NCBI RefSeq assembly: GCF_003865365.1
Contig: NZ_RQVR01000002.1
Coordinates: 282,659-346,658 of the forward strand
Direction of reading: 5' to 3'
DNA: 64,000 bases
Source: Flavobacterium macacae
Lineage (GTDB): Bacteria > Bacteroidota > Bacteroidia > Flavobacteriales > Flavobacteriaceae
Each line of letters begins with the position of its first letter. The first letter of the stretch is position 1. Shown here one piece after another: positions 42,628 to 52,616 of the stretch. A program made the translations under genes and the position numbers. The notes under the pieces were generated by a model that was not told where the DNA came from, made no database searches, and saw nothing but the letters and a program-made list of their open reading frames with translations.

Positions 42628-43191
42628 ATGACTGAAGAAATTGATTTTATATTAGACAGCACAAAAGAATCTATGGAAGGTTCTATTGCTCACCTTGAAA
42701 AAGAATTTTTAAATATCCGCGCAGGAAAAGCGAGTCCTGCGATGTTGGGAAGTGTTTTTGTGGACTATTATGGTTCGCAAACTTCTTTATCTCAAGTCTC
42801 AAAATTAAGCGTTCCTGATGCGAGAACGATCACAATACAGCCTTTTGAGAAAAACATGATCCAGCCGATTGAAAAAGCGATCCAAATTGCAAACCTGGGG
42901 TTTAACCCAATGAACAATGGTGACCTCATCATCATCAGCGTACCGCCTTTGACAGAAGAGCGCCGTCGTGATTTGGCAAAACAAGCAAAAGCGGAAGCTG
43001 AAGACGCAAAAATTGGCGTAAGAAATGTTCGTAAAGACTCAAATTCTGAGATTAAAAAATTAGAAAAAGAAGGAACTTCAGAAGATATCTGCAAAAGTGC
43101 AGAAGACGAAGTCCAAAACTTGACAAATGCTTACATTAAAAAAATTGACGAACTTTTAGCGAATAAAGAAGCTGAAATTATGAAAGTCTAA
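42628..43191 (+). CDS. frr: Ribosome recycling factor
   Basis: 187 residues. The three-helix-bundle plus beta-domain pattern is clear: LEKEFLNIRAGKASPAML, VPDARTITIQPFEKNMI, IIISVPPLTEERRRDL and IGVRNVRKDSNSEIKKL. RRF separates ribosomal subunits after termination, with EF-G. Co-transcribed with pyrH and ended by a strong terminator. Confidence 0.97.
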   Translation: MTEEIDFILDSTKESMEGSIAHLEKEFLNIRAGKASPAMLGSVFVDYYGSQTSLSQVSKLSVPDARTITIQPFEKNMIQPIEKAIQIANLGFNPMNNGDLIIISVPPLTEERRRDLAKQAKAEAEDAKIGVRNVRKDSNSEIKKLEKEGTSEDICKSAEDEVQNLTNAYIKKIDELLANKEAEIMKV

Positions 43192-43210
43192 GCTTTTATA
43201 TAAACTCATA

Positions 43211-43238
43211 AAATCCACTTAAACAGTGGATTTTTTTT
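43211..43238 (+). terminator. Terminator of pyrH-frr
   Basis: AAATCCACT/AGTGGATTT with a TAAAC loop and a T8 tail, 20 bp after the frr stop. Confidence 0.88.
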
Positions 43239-43250
43239 GTTAAAGTAGAG

Positions 43251-43258
43251 TACATTTG
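43251..43258 (+). promoter_or_regulatory. -7 box of the DUF5686 gene
   Basis: TACATTTG, a full TAnnTTTG match, 50 bp before the ATG at 43309. Confidence 0.55.
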
Positions 43259-43308
43259 CAGTTGTAACAAATCTGGGCTTTAATCGTCTTATAATCAAAT
43301 TCCCTTTG

Positions 43309-45804
43309 ATGAGATTTCTCACTTTTCTGATGCTTTTTTTCTCGGTTGCTTTGCAAGCGCAATTTCAAATTTCTGGAATTGTAAGAGATGAAAACACCAA
43401 AAAGCCACTTCCGTTTGCTACAATTTCTTCCGCACACAATTCTACCATTACTGATGTTGACGGGAAATTTATTTTATTTACTAAAAGCGAAGTCCATTTA
43501 TTTTCAGCATCTTACATTGGATACCGACCTAAAAATAATATTTCAAGAGGCACAAAAAATTATTTTGAAATAGCGCTTTCGCCAAAATCAGAAAGGATCG
43601 ACGAAGTTTTAATTGCGTCCCAAGAAAATCCGGCGAATGAAATTATCATGAAAACCATACAGAATAAAAAAAATAACGACCCACAACAAAAGCTAAAAAG
43701 TTTTCAATTTAAGACGTATAATAAGCTCGTAGTAACTGCAAATCCTGATTCGATTGATGGACGGATTGACTCCGTTTTTGTCGAAAAATATTCAGGGCGC
43801 GTTTTCAAAGAAATCGATTCTTCTAATTATAATTTCAAGAAAATTATTGACAGACAGCATTTATTCCAAACTGAAAAAGTGTCGCAATTTCAGTTTACCG
43901 ACAAGCGACTGAAGGAAACCATTTTGGGTACCAGAATGGCGGGATTGAAGAATCCGATTTATGAAATTATTGCTTTTAATCTGCAGTCTTTCTCGGTTTA
44001 TGATTTGAAATACGAACTTTTTGAAACCAAATACCATAGCCCGATTGCTCCAGATGCTTTTTCAGATTATCGATTTAAATTATTAGACACTGTCACAATT
44101 GATAATAGAAGTGCTTTTATGGTTTATTTCAAGCCCAGAAAAAAGAGCAAAACCTATGGCCTTGAAGGCGTTCTTTATATCGACCAAGAGAATTTCGCTG
44201 TTGCAAAAGCTATTATGAGAATTCGCGCTGTAATGGATATTTCTGCCACGCACGAATTCAAATATTTGCAAGACCAAAAAATGTGGTTTCCTACACAAAA
44301 AGAGTTTAAAATTGTCAAAGGAAAAAATGATGATGATATTCGAATTTTAGGTGGAACCATTAAATTTGAAGGTGATTTTGACGAGAATAAAAAGCGCAAA
44401 AAAGAAGCATCTGATTTTACGTATTTACTTTCTAAATCTTATAATTTTGACGAAGAGTATAATGTTCCGTTGAAAATCAGGCATCCTGCAATTGCTTTGG
44501 AAGTTAAAAATGATGCGATTAAAAAAGACGAAACTTTTTGGAATCAATACCGAATTGACACGCTTGACGCGCGAAGCGAACGCACTTATTTTGCTTTGGA
44601 CAGCATTGCAGAAAAAGAAAAAATTGAAAAAAAATTGCGCCTCGGCCGAAAAATTTTAAATGGATATATTCCAATTGGACCTGTGGATTTAGGCCTTCGC
44701 TATCTTTTGAGCTACAATAATTACGAAGGATTTCGTTTAGGTTTGGGTGGTATTACGAATGAAAAATTTTCGAATAAATTCCGTTTGGAAGGGTATACTG
44801 CTTACGGCACAAAAGACGGCGAAATAAAATACAGCATCGGCGGAGCGGTTCGATTGGGGATTTTTTCAAACACTTGGTTGGGCGGAAGCTATACCGATGA
44901 CGTACGAGAGATTGCAAGTACTTCTTTTGCAATTGACAAGCGCGTTTTTAAAATATACGATCCCCGGCCCATCAACTTGAGCACGTTTTACAATCACAAG
45001 ACATGGCGCGGTTATATTGAAACTAAAATCATCCCAAAAACGGAAAGTATCTGGCAATTATCACACAGCAGAATTGAGCCGAAATTTAATTATGTGTATA
45101 ATCTAGGCGGAAAACTATACAGCAATTATGACATGACCACGGCAATGGTGGCCTTGCAGTGGAATCCTTTCAGTGATTATATGCAGACGCCATCAGGAAG
45201 ATTAGAAATTGAAAAAAGGTTCCCAAAATTCACGTTTCAGTTTACGCAGTCGCTTCCAAAAGTTTTTGAAAATGACTTCCAGTTTTCAAAATTAGATGTT
45301 CGTGCAGAATATGAAAAGAAATATTTAAACGGACAAAAAACTGCTTTTTTGATGGAAGCCGGCTATGCGTTGGGCGACCTTCCGATTTCGCATTTGTATA
45401 ATACTTCGCCAAACAGCCTTACGAAGGAGAAGATCATCCAGCGCATTACAATTTCAGGAAAAAACAGTTTTGAAACGATGTATTTTAATGAGTTTTTCTC
45501 CAGTAAATATGCGATGTTTCAATTAAAACACGGCTTCAAAAGAATGATGCTTTTTAAAGGAATCAAACCATCAGCGGTTTTGGTAACTCGTGCCGCCTGG
45601 GGCGATTTGGAAAAACCAGAGCAACACGTCGGGCTGGATTATAAAACATTGCGCGATGGTTATTTTGAATCAGGAATTGAATTAAACCAAATTTATAAAT
45701 TCATCGGGTTATCGGGATTTTACAGATATGGCCCCAACCAATTGCCTAGATTGGAAGACAATATTTCGGTTAAGCTGACTGTACTTTTAAACTTAGGTAT
45801 TTAG
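43309..45804 (+). CDS. DUF5686 / CarboxypepD_reg-like outer-membrane protein
   Basis: 831 residues from the ATG at 43309 (a TTG lies one codon earlier). A signal peptide (to about residue 19) precedes a CarboxypepD_reg-like domain (QISGIVRDENTKKPLPFATI... FSASYIGYRPK). The rest matches the DUF5686 family: a long middle domain and a C-terminal beta-barrel with recurrent aromatic strand ends (GIELNQIYKFIGLSGFYRYG, ISVKLTVLLNLGI). No plug domain is present, so it is not a TonB receptor. Function unknown. Its stop overlaps that of the convergent SMR gene by 4 bp. Confidence 0.82.
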   Translation: MRFLTFLMLFFSVALQAQFQISGIVRDENTKKPLPFATISSAHNSTITDVDGKFILFTKSEVHLFSASYIGYRPKNNISRGTKNYFEIALSPKSERIDEVLIASQENPANEIIMKTIQNKKNNDPQQKLKSFQFKTYNKLVVTANPDSIDGRIDSVFVEKYSGRVFKEIDSSNYNFKKIIDRQHLFQTEKVSQFQFTDKRLKETILGTRMAGLKNPIYEIIAFNLQSFSVYDLKYELFETKYHSPIAPDAFSDYRFKLLDTVTIDNRSAFMVYFKPRKKSKTYGLEGVLYIDQENFAVAKAIMRIRAVMDISATHEFKYLQDQKMWFPTQKEFKIVKGKNDDDIRILGGTIKFEGDFDENKKRKKEASDFTYLLSKSYNFDEEYNVPLKIRHPAIALEVKNDAIKKDETFWNQYRIDTLDARSERTYFALDSIAEKEKIEKKLRLGRKILNGYIPIGPVDLGLRYLLSYNNYEGFRLGLGGITNEKFSNKFRLEGYTAYGTKDGEIKYSIGGAVRLGIFSNTWLGGSYTDDVREIASTSFAIDKRVFKIYDPRPINLSTFYNHKTWRGYIETKIIPKTESIWQLSHSRIEPKFNYVYNLGGKLYSNYDMTTAMVALQWNPFSDYMQTPSGRLEIEKRFPKFTFQFTQSLPKVFENDFQFSKLDVRAEYEKKYLNGQKTAFLMEAGYALGDLPISHLYNTSPNSLTKEKIIQRITISGKNSFETMYFNEFFSSKYAMFQLKHGFKRMMLFKGIKPSAVLVTRAAWGDLEKPEQHVGLDYKTLRDGYFESGIELNQIYKFIGLSGFYRYGPNQLPRLEDNISVKLTVLLNLGI

Positions 45805-46130
45805 TGGCTTGAAACAAATTTCAATCCGATTATGGAAGCAATCAAAGTAGAAAGAAAAAAGATTCTCCAGAAAGTCGCTGGTTCTTTAAAGATTAAAATC
45901 CCAACCAAAACAGTTCCTACCGCTCCGATTCCGGTCCAAACGGCATAAGCCGTTCCGATTGGCAATGTCTGGGTCGCTTTGTACAAAAGCGCCATACTGA
46001 TGGTCAAACAGACAAAAAAGCCACCCATCCAAAGGGTAGATTCAGTGCCAGACGTTTCTTTGGCTTTGCCTAGACAGGATGCAAAACCTACTTCAAATAA
46101 CCCAGCAATAATCAGTAAAATCCAATTCAT
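45801..46130 (-). CDS. Small multidrug resistance (SMR) family transporter
   Basis: 109 residues with four membrane helices. The essential Glu is at residue 13 (WILLIIAGLFEVGFASCLG), GTAYAVWTGIGAVGTVLVGILIF is the conserved SMR helix-3 segment. The short GKA loop after helix 1 resembles SugE/Gdx guanidinium exporters more than EmrE, but I cannot settle this by eye. I see no guanidine riboswitch upstream. The 3' end overlaps the DUF5686 gene by 4 bp. Confidence 0.87.
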   Translation of the reverse strand: MNWILLIIAGLFEVGFASCLGKAKETSGTESTLWMGGFFVCLTISMALLYKATQTLPIGTAYAVWTGIGAVGTVLVGILIFKEPATFWRIFFLSTLIASIIGLKFVSSH

Positions 46131-46152
46131 TTCGATTGTTTTTAAATATATA

Positions 46153-46184
46153 AAACCTGCCTAACTAAAAAGTTTGGCAGGTTT
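46153..46184 (-). terminator. Terminator of the cation:proton antiporter gene
   Basis: AAACCTGCC/GGCAGGTTT stem extended by AACT/AGTT with an AAAA loop; the minus-strand tail is TTTTATATATTT. It separates the antiporter gene from the SMR gene. Confidence 0.8.
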
Positions 46185-46246
46185 ATTAGAATTAATAATA
46201 ACGTATTTTTACAAATAATCCGTAACAAAAATAGCACTTTTTACTT

Positions 46247-48517
46247 TTACGGCTTAATAATTAACACAGATGGCGTGTTATTTAACCAAATACTTTGGGA
46301 ATCGACTAATTTCTTCCAGCTGTCAAGACTGATAATCATCAAATCGTGATTTTCTAAAAACTCTTTGGTCATCGTTATTTCGTTTGACATAGTAATGTGG
46401 TTTGGCGCAATATGTTCAATTGAACGAATACTTTCTTTAATTTCAGAATTGTTTTTAATCTCGCCCGCCGGATCTAAAACCGTGATTTGCGAACCGTTAT
46501 TGTGAATTAATTTCTGCGCGTATTCAATTAAAAACTTGTCTTCGGCAGAAAACAAAGGCATAAAAACCTGGTCAATTTCTTCAAGATTTTTATCCATCAA
46601 AATTCCCACCGGCATTTTACTGTAAGCAATTATATGACGGGTTCTTTCATCAAAAGGGGAATTCTCAAACAAGCCTTCCTTTCCTGACAATTTATCAATC
46701 AAACGATCTGGATTGATGATTCTTGTGGTGTAACCCAAAACTCTCCCTAGCAATGTTCCTTCAAAAATAGACTGTCCCAAGCCAATTAACAGCAAGTCAA
46801 ATTCGCCTTGATTCGCAATTTCAATACTATCAGAATCCACGTCAACGGAAGCTTTGTAAAGGGTAATTATTTTTTGATTTAAATTTTCGGCTTCACTGAC
46901 AATCGGCTTAAAAACTTCCTGCTCATAATGGCTGGCATCAAAACCGTGCAATTCATTGCTGGACGACAAATGCATCGTGGTAACCATTGCATTTCCGTTT
47001 TGCTTTTTCACTAGGCTATTTGCAATTTTCAGCAAAGCTACTCCTCGCTCGTGAACAGAAAAAGAAAGCAAAATTTTATATTTGATCTTCGCGCTAATGG
47101 ACTCTGGAATAATTGAATTATTAGTCTTAAATAAATAATTTATTAAGTCTAAAGCAGGACCCGTCATTAATGTGGTGACTAAAGCCATAATTACCATCAT
47201 TGTAAATATCATCGGAGAAAGTACCCCAAGTTCATACCCGATATTTAGGACAATTAATTCCATCAAACCTCTGGTGTTCATCAAGGCGCCGATATATAAG
47301 GAATCGCGCCAATTTTGGCCCACAAATTTTGCTGCCAAAGTACTTCCTAAAAACTTTCCGATGACGGCAACCGCAATTATAAATCCTGTGATTTTCCATA
47401 AATAAGGATCGTCCAAAAGTCCGATTTCCGTCCTTAATCCGGTAAAAACAAAAAATAGCGGCAGTAAGACAATTAATGCAATATCTTCTACTTTTTCAAT
47501 AAAAATACTTCTGAATTTTGCACTTTCGGGCATAATAACGCCTGCCATAAAAGCTCCAAATAAAGCGTGGATTCCGATCACTTCTGTTACGTAAGAAGAA
47601 ATAATTAAAGTCAAAAAGAAGATGGCAACCACTGGTTTGCTCAATGTTTTTCTAGAAGAATATAAATCGCCCACTCTTTTCAAGAAAGGTTTTACGATCA
47701 TGATCATTAAGAAAACATAAGCCACTGCCAAAGCAATTATATATAAAGAGCTGACAAAAGAACCCGCTTTTACAATAGCGATAACAGCCGCCAAGATACA
47801 CCAAGCCGTGATATCATCTGCTGCAGCACAAGTAATGACGATGCTTCCTAATTTTGTTTTGTGGATGCCTCTTTCCTGCACGATTCTTGCCAAAACCGGA
47901 AAGGCCGTGATGCTCATTGCGATACCGCAAAAAAGGGCAAATGACAAAAATTCTACTCCTGCTGGCGCAAAGGATTCGTACATAAAATAAGCCAAGCCGA
48001 TACCTAACGTGAACGGAAAGATAATACTGGCATGGCTGATGACCACTGCATCGTGTGCCTTATTTCGCAGTACTTTTAAGTCCAATTCCATTCCGATGAC
48101 GAACATAAAAAGTATCAGCCCGATTTGGCTCAAGAATTGCAGATTGCCAAGTGATTCTACCGGAAAAAGTGCTTCTTTAAACTCCGGAAAATACAATCCC
48201 ACTAAAGAAGGCCCGAGAACGATACCTGCAATAATTTCTCCAACCACAGACGGCTGCCCGATTTTTCTGCAAATCCACCCAAAGAATCTTGCGACTAAAA
48301 TAATCGTCAGGATTTGCGCCAATAAAATTGCCAGCGGATGTTGCAGGCTGTGCTGCATCGAATCTACAAATTCTGCCCAATCTGATTTGTCAGAAGTCTT
48401 TGCTATGATGGTCCTTCCGTGTTCCAGATGCTTTCCTTCTTTTAAGAACCAGTAAATTACTAGCGAAAAAAAGGCAACGAGAACTACATAGAAAATAGAA
48501 TTTTTATGTTTGCGCAT
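46247..48517 (-). CDS. KefB/NhaP-type cation:proton antiporter (CPA2) with C-terminal USP-like domain
   Basis: 756 residues from the ATG at 48517 (MRKHKNSIFYVVL). One N-terminal membrane segment and a short extracytoplasmic part precede an exchanger domain of about twelve helices: KIGQPSVVGEIIAGIVLGPS, the ITCAAADDITAWCILA segment with the paired Asp residues of the ion site, and GALMNTRGLMELIVLN. The C-terminal ~260 residues look like two universal-stress-protein-like lobes rather than a TrkA-N domain. It probably exchanges Na+ or K+ for protons. A GATATTTG box lies upstream; a terminator follows. Confidence 0.88.
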   Translation of the reverse strand: MRKHKNSIFYVVLVAFFSLVIYWFLKEGKHLEHGRTIIAKTSDKSDWAEFVDSMQHSLQHPLAILLAQILTIILVARFFGWICRKIGQPSVVGEIIAGIVLGPSLVGLYFPEFKEALFPVESLGNLQFLSQIGLILFMFVIGMELDLKVLRNKAHDAVVISHASIIFPFTLGIGLAYFMYESFAPAGVEFLSFALFCGIAMSITAFPVLARIVQERGIHKTKLGSIVITCAAADDITAWCILAAVIAIVKAGSFVSSLYIIALAVAYVFLMIMIVKPFLKRVGDLYSSRKTLSKPVVAIFFLTLIISSYVTEVIGIHALFGAFMAGVIMPESAKFRSIFIEKVEDIALIVLLPLFFVFTGLRTEIGLLDDPYLWKITGFIIAVAVIGKFLGSTLAAKFVGQNWRDSLYIGALMNTRGLMELIVLNIGYELGVLSPMIFTMMVIMALVTTLMTGPALDLINYLFKTNNSIIPESISAKIKYKILLSFSVHERGVALLKIANSLVKKQNGNAMVTTMHLSSSNELHGFDASHYEQEVFKPIVSEAENLNQKIITLYKASVDVDSDSIEIANQGEFDLLLIGLGQSIFEGTLLGRVLGYTTRIINPDRLIDKLSGKEGLFENSPFDERTRHIIAYSKMPVGILMDKNLEEIDQVFMPLFSAEDKFLIEYAQKLIHNNGSQITVLDPAGEIKNNSEIKESIRSIEHIAPNHITMSNEITMTKEFLENHDLMIISLDSWKKLVDSQSIWLNNTPSVLIIKP

Positions 48518-48623
48518 GGTGTGGTTATTTTGCGCAAATATCTGCATTGAAAATCTTTTAAATTTGATTTTGTAAAATAGTTTTTAGGCTTTGTAACAAG
48601 AAGGTAGAATTTTGTAATAAAAC

Positions 48624-49343
48624 CTAAATATCGATTTTACAAAGGAAGTCAGAACGATAAATATCACTTAAAAAAAGCACAACATTTTTTCCCGATTTGT
48701 CTAAAAATGTTGTCGTAATTTCATCATGAGCAAAGAATTTCACTGATGCCATCGCAATAATATCCTTTTTGTTGATTCGGCAAAAATCAGCTTTCGGAAG
48801 TTGGGAAAGCAATTTTGCAAACGTGATGTTCTTTAATAAAATGGAATTACCATCTTTCATCAAAACTTCTTTGTCACGACTGTCACTTTCAGAAGGCTGG
48901 ATATAAACAATTTGGTCAAAAAACAAAAGCGCTTTTCCTTTGTCTGTATTCAACTGCACGAATTTTTTTGTTGAAGTTTTTTTATTGATTTTTTCTAAAG
49001 CTTTCGTTACTGCTTTTTGCAAACGGTCCTTTTTTACCGGCTTTGTGATGTAATCAATTGCCTCAATATCAAAAGCATCCACAGCATATTCTTTATAAGC
49101 CGTGGCAAAGATGACCATTTTATCTTTCAGCAAATTGGCTACGCTCAAGCCGTCCATTCCTGGCATTTCAATATCGGTGATGACCAGATCAAAATCAATA
49201 TTTTTTATCTCTGACAGTAATTTTTCGGGATTGTCAAATGCCTTCACGACTTCCAGTTCCGGAATTTGTTCGCAGAGCATTTTTAAGTACGTCAGTCCTG
49301 GCAATTCATCGTCCAGAAGCAAGCATTTGAGCTTTGTATTCAA
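48624..49343 (-). CDS. LytTR-type response regulator
   Basis: About 239 residues. The receiver domain (LKCLLLDDELPGLTYL, Asp in LVITDIEMPGMDG, Lys in YITKPVKKDRL) is followed by a LytTR DNA-binding domain (KFVQLNTDKGKALLFFDQIVYIQ ... FCRINKKDIIAM). Both candidate starts are TTG: 49343 (MNTKLKCLLLDDE) is preferred by length, and 49352 would add three residues. Either way the gene overlaps the kinase gene upstream, so they are translationally coupled. It regulates unknown targets. Confidence 0.88.
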   Translation of the reverse strand: MNTKLKCLLLDDELPGLTYLKMLCEQIPELEVVKAFDNPEKLLSEIKNIDFDLVITDIEMPGMDGLSVANLLKDKMVIFATAYKEYAVDAFDIEAIDYITKPVKKDRLQKAVTKALEKINKKTSTKKFVQLNTDKGKALLFFDQIVYIQPSESDSRDKEVLMKDGNSILLKNITFAKLLSQLPKADFCRINKKDIIAMASVKFFAHDEITTTFLDKSGKNVVLFLSDIYRSDFLCKIDI

Positions 49344-50079
49344 GGAGGTCAATTTTTAAGTGGGCAATATAGACATCATCTTCGACAAATTTATCGAGTT
49401 TGAAATTATTGTTGTAAATTATTTTCAATCGTTGCTCTAAAGTATCAGAACCTAACCCGCTACGGTCTTTTTTCAAGATTTTATGATCTGAAATTTTATT
49501 AGAGACGGTCAAGTAAAAACAGCTTTCCTTAAATTCAAAAACAATTGAAATAAAAGCATCCGAACTTTTTAAATCAGCATGTTTAAAGGCGTTTTCAATT
49601 AAATCAATTGAGATCATTGGTGCCAAAATGGGCTGCTCATAGAGCAATTCGCCTTCTTTTATTTTTGTTTTTACTTTTAATTCAAACAGCGGACTGATCT
49701 TGATCTTGTTGATTTCAATTAAATTCAATGCAAATTCAATTTCTTCGCTCGGAGAAACAAACTTTTTTTGGCTTTCGTATAAAATATAATCCAGCACATT
49801 GGCCAATTTGTCAAGCGCGTGATAGGTTTGGTACGCGTGGGACTGTATCGAATTCAGTATGTTTTTAAAAAGATGCGGATTGAGTTTCGACTCTAAAGTT
49901 TCCAGTTTTAAACCGTTTACCTTGATTTCTAAAGAATTGTACTTTTCTTCAAATTCCTGCTTTTCGCTTTTTGCTTTTTTAAGTTTTACAAACAGCACAA
50001 AAATTCCTACGATGAGGCAGATGATGCATATAATGCCAAGCATGTAAAGGGTGTTTGATATTAAAACGTTGGTATCCAT
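49306..50079 (-). CDS. Sensor histidine kinase, LytS/YehU type
   Basis: 257 residues. One membrane segment (about residues 11-31) is followed by a coiled region and a His_kinase domain with ESKLNPHLFKNILNSIQ (phospho-accepting His), IENAFKHADLKSS (N box) and GLGSDTLEQRLKIIY (G box). There is no sensory domain beyond the single helix. The GLGSDT sequence is a somewhat atypical G box. It pairs with the overlapping LytTR regulator. Confidence 0.88.
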   Translation of the reverse strand: MDTNVLISNTLYMLGIICIICLIVGIFVLFVKLKKAKSEKQEFEEKYNSLEIKVNGLKLETLESKLNPHLFKNILNSIQSHAYQTYHALDKLANVLDYILYESQKKFVSPSEEIEFALNLIEINKIKISPLFELKVKTKIKEGELLYEQPILAPMISIDLIENAFKHADLKSSDAFISIVFEFKESCFYLTVSNKISDHKILKKDRSGLGSDTLEQRLKIIYNNNFKLDKFVEDDVYIAHLKIDLLEYKAQMLASGR

Positions 50080-50126
50080 TTTTTATTTGGGGTAAAATTA
50101 GTCATTTGATTGAGAATCCAATTTCA

Positions 50127-50597
50127 CTAAACCTGAATCTGCCTGTCAATTTGGGTATCCAGAGAAATAAAGGTTTCTGTTCTGGATACGCCCTCGATGG
50201 CCTGAATTTTTGTATTCAAAAGACTCATCAAATGTTCGTTATCTTTACAAATAATTTTGATCAAAATAGACCAATTTCCGGTGGTGTAATGGCATTCTAA
50301 AACTTCCGGAATTTTTTTTAGTTCACGGACCGCTTCTAAATTTCGGGCCGCTTTGTCTAAATAAATGCCAACGAAAGCCATCGTGCTGTAACCCAAAACT
50401 TTCGGGTTCACCACCAATTTGGAACTCGAAATTACTCCATTCTGTTCTAATTTCCGCAATCTTTGGTGAATCGCCGCGCCTGAAATTCCAATTTTATTTG
50501 CAATCTGAAGAATGGGCTTTCGCGCATCTTCCATCAAATCACGTAAAATTTCTTTGTCTATACCGTCAATTTCTATTTGTAAGGAATTTATCTTCAT
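50127..50597 (-). CDS. Lrp/AsnC family transcriptional regulator
   Basis: 156 residues. An N-terminal helix-turn-helix (IDGIDKEILRDLMEDARKPI, IGISGAAIHQRLRKLEQNGVI) and a RAM ligand-binding domain (STMAFVGIYLDKA, VLECHYTTGNWSILIKI) are as in Lrp and AsnC, which respond to amino acids as octamers. It faces the divergent retropepsin-like gene across 199 bp that contain no gene. A function in amino-acid metabolism is likely but its targets are unknown. Confidence 0.92.
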   Translation of the reverse strand: MKINSLQIEIDGIDKEILRDLMEDARKPILQIANKIGISGAAIHQRLRKLEQNGVISSSKLVVNPKVLGYSTMAFVGIYLDKAARNLEAVRELKKIPEVLECHYTTGNWSILIKIICKDNEHLMSLLNTKIQAIEGVSRTETFISLDTQIDRQIQV

Positions 50598-50768
50598 AAC
50601 CTTTTAATTTACAACTGATGAACCTATTTTAATTACATTTAAAAATCAAATATACTCATTTTTTACTATTTTAATTTATCAAAAAAAGGAGCGTTTTTTA
50701 AAATTAAACACCACAATCTTTAGTAAAATATTATGTTTTGAAGTAGGTCAGTTTTAAAGATAATTGGC

Positions 50769-50776
50769 TATTTTTG
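50769..50776 (+). promoter_or_regulatory. -7 box of the retropepsin-like gene
   Basis: TATTTTTG fits TAnnTTTG, 20 bp before the ATG at 50797. Confidence 0.5.
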
Positions 50777-50796
50777 AGTTACAACATACCAAAATA

Positions 50797-51234
50797 ATGG
50801 ACAAAATCTTCGACGCACTAAAAAGCAAAGGCTATAAAAAAATAAAATTAAAGGTTTCAAAAACACATCACCTTGTAATCAAAGCCAAAATAAATGGAAT
50901 TGAAGGAAACTTCATTTTAGACACCGGCGCATCCAGCAGCTGCGTGGGTTTTGGCGATGTGGAACATTTTAAATTAATGGCCGAAGATTCGCTCACGAAA
51001 GCTGCTGGAGCTGGAGCTGTGGGGATGGATACCCAAACTTCAACAAACAATACATTGCAGCTTGGCCGTTGGAAAACAGATGATTTTTCATTAGTCATCT
51101 TTAATATGGAACATGTGAATATCGCCTTGGAACAATACAAAGCAAAACCAGTCCACGGCATCATTGGTGCCGATATTTTAATGAAAGGGAAAGGAATTAT
51201 TGACTACCACGGAGAGTACTTTTATTTAAAATAA
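50797..51234 (+). CDS. Retropepsin-like aspartic protease family protein
   Basis: 145 residues from the ATG at 50797 (MDKIFDALKSKGYKKI). GNFILDTGASSSCVGF is the catalytic DTGA motif of clan AA aspartic proteases and VHGIIGADILMKGKGIIDY the second conserved segment. With a single DTG motif it would have to act as a homodimer. There is no signal peptide or membrane segment, so it is probably cytoplasmic. Single-gene unit followed by a terminator. Confidence 0.85.
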   Translation: MDKIFDALKSKGYKKIKLKVSKTHHLVIKAKINGIEGNFILDTGASSSCVGFGDVEHFKLMAEDSLTKAAGAGAVGMDTQTSTNNTLQLGRWKTDDFSLVIFNMEHVNIALEQYKAKPVHGIIGADILMKGKGIIDYHGEYFYLK

Positions 51235-51247
51235 AAAAGACAAGCAT

Positions 51248-51277
51248 AAAAAAATCCCGTTCATTGAACGGGATTTT
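51248..51277. terminator. Bidirectional terminator
   Basis: ATCCCGTTC/GAACGGGAT with an ATT loop and A and T runs on both sides, between the retropepsin-like gene (+) and sucB (-). Confidence 0.85.
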
Positions 51278-51299
51278 TTATTTATAAGAAGTTGGAAAA

Positions 51300-52538
51300 C
51301 TATAGTTCCAACGCTTTTTTAGGATTGTTATCCATCAATAATTCTGCTGGATTTTCTAATGCTTCTTTAACCGCAACCAAGAAACCAACTGACTCACGTC
51401 CGTCGATGATTCTGTGATCGTAAGACAAAGCCACGTACATCATTGGGTGAATTTCCACTTTACCGTTCACCGCGATTGGACGTTGGATAATGTTGTGCAT
51501 TCCCAAGATTCCAGATTGTGGAGGATTGATGATTGGCGTTGAAAGCATGCTTCCGAAAACACCACCATTTGTGATTGTGAACGTTCCGCCAGTCATGTCG
51601 TCAACCGTAATTTGTCCGTCACGCGCTTTGATAGCCAATCTTTTGATTTCAGCTTCAATACCGCGGAAAGTCAAGTTTTCTGCATTTCTAACCACAGGAA
51701 CCATCAAACCTTTTGGACCAGAAACTGCGATAGAAACGTCTACGAAGTCAAAAGCCAATTTGTGGTCACCGTCCATCATTGAATTCACATCAGGATACAG
51801 TTGCAATGCTCTTGTAACCGCTTTTGTGAAGAAAGACATGTATCCCAAACCGATTCCGTTGTGTTTTGCCTTGAACGCATCTTTGTATTCATTACGAAGC
51901 GTGTTGATTGGCGTCATGTTTACTTCGTTAAACGTAGTCAGCATGGCTGTTTCGTTTTTTGCAGCAACTAAACGTTCTGCTACTTTTCTACGAAGCATTG
52001 ACAATTTTGTTCTTTCTGATCCACGGTTTCCTCCTGTTGGAGTTCCCATTGACGGAACAGCGTTTACAGCATCGTCTTTAGTGATTCTTCCGCCTTTTCC
52101 TGTACCCGAAACTGCTGAAGCATCCATATTTTTTTCGTCCAAAATTTTTCTTGCCGCTGGCGAAGGAGTTCCTGAAGCATAACTTTTTTCAGCTGCTGGA
52201 GCTGGTTTTGCTTCTTCTTTTTTAGGCTCTTCCTTTTTAGCTTCCGCTTTTGGAGCTTCTTCTTTCTTTTCTTCTTTTGCCGGAGCGCCACCTGAAGGTT
52301 TTCCGTCAGTATCAATGTGGCAAACCACTTGACCAACAGCCACAGCATCACCTTCTTCTGCTTTAAGCGTAATAATGCCGCTGGCTTCAGCTGGCAATTC
52401 TAAGGTTGCTTTGTCTGAATCTACTTCAGCAATCGCTTGATCTTTTTCTACGTAATCTCCGTCTTTTACTAACCAAGTTGCGATTTCTACTTCGGTAATT
52501 GATTCCCCTGGAGAAGGAACTTTCATTTCTAAAATCAT
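51300..52538 (-). CDS. sucB: 2-oxoglutarate dehydrogenase E2 (dihydrolipoyl succinyltransferase)
   Basis: 412 residues. The lipoyl domain carries the modified Lys in [13 protein letters not shown] (residue ~43). An Ala/Pro/Lys/Glu-rich linker follows, then a peripheral-subunit-binding domain ([16 protein letters not shown]), and the catalytic domain with the active His in [11 protein letters not shown]. It transfers the succinyl group to CoA in the TCA cycle. Lies 78 bp downstream of sucA and is co-transcribed. The third subunit (E3, lpd) is not in the window. Confidence 0.95.
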   Translation of the reverse strand: MILEMKVPSPGESITEVEIATWLVKDGDYVEKDQAIAEVDSDKATLELPAEASGIITLKAEEGDAVAVGQVVCHIDTDGKPSGGAPAKEEKKEEAPKAEAKKEEPKKEEAKPAPAAEKSYASGTPSPAARKILDEKNMDASAVSGTGKGGRITKDDAVNAVPSMGTPTGGNRGSERTKLSMLRRKVAERLVAAKNETAMLTTFNEVNMTPINTLRNEYKDAFKAKHNGIGLGYMSFFTKAVTRALQLYPDVNSMMDGDHKLAFDFVDVSIAVSGPKGLMVPVVRNAENLTFRGIEAEIKRLAIKARDGQITVDDMTGGTFTITNGGVFGSMLSTPIINPPQSGILGMHNIIQRPIAVNGKVEIHPMMYVALSYDHRIIDGRESVGFLVAVKEALENPAELLMDNNPKKALEL

Positions 52539-52616
52539 CTGTATATAATTTTATGGTGTGTTATTTTTTGTTTTCTTTATTTCAAAATTACGGCTTTCAG
52601 CCTTGACAGCATCTAA

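Noticed and set aside
45801..46250. Guanidine riboswitch upstream of the SMR gene
   Set aside because: The 46131-46240 region shows only a terminator hairpin for the antiporter gene; no ykkC or mini-ykkC type paired ACGR loops.
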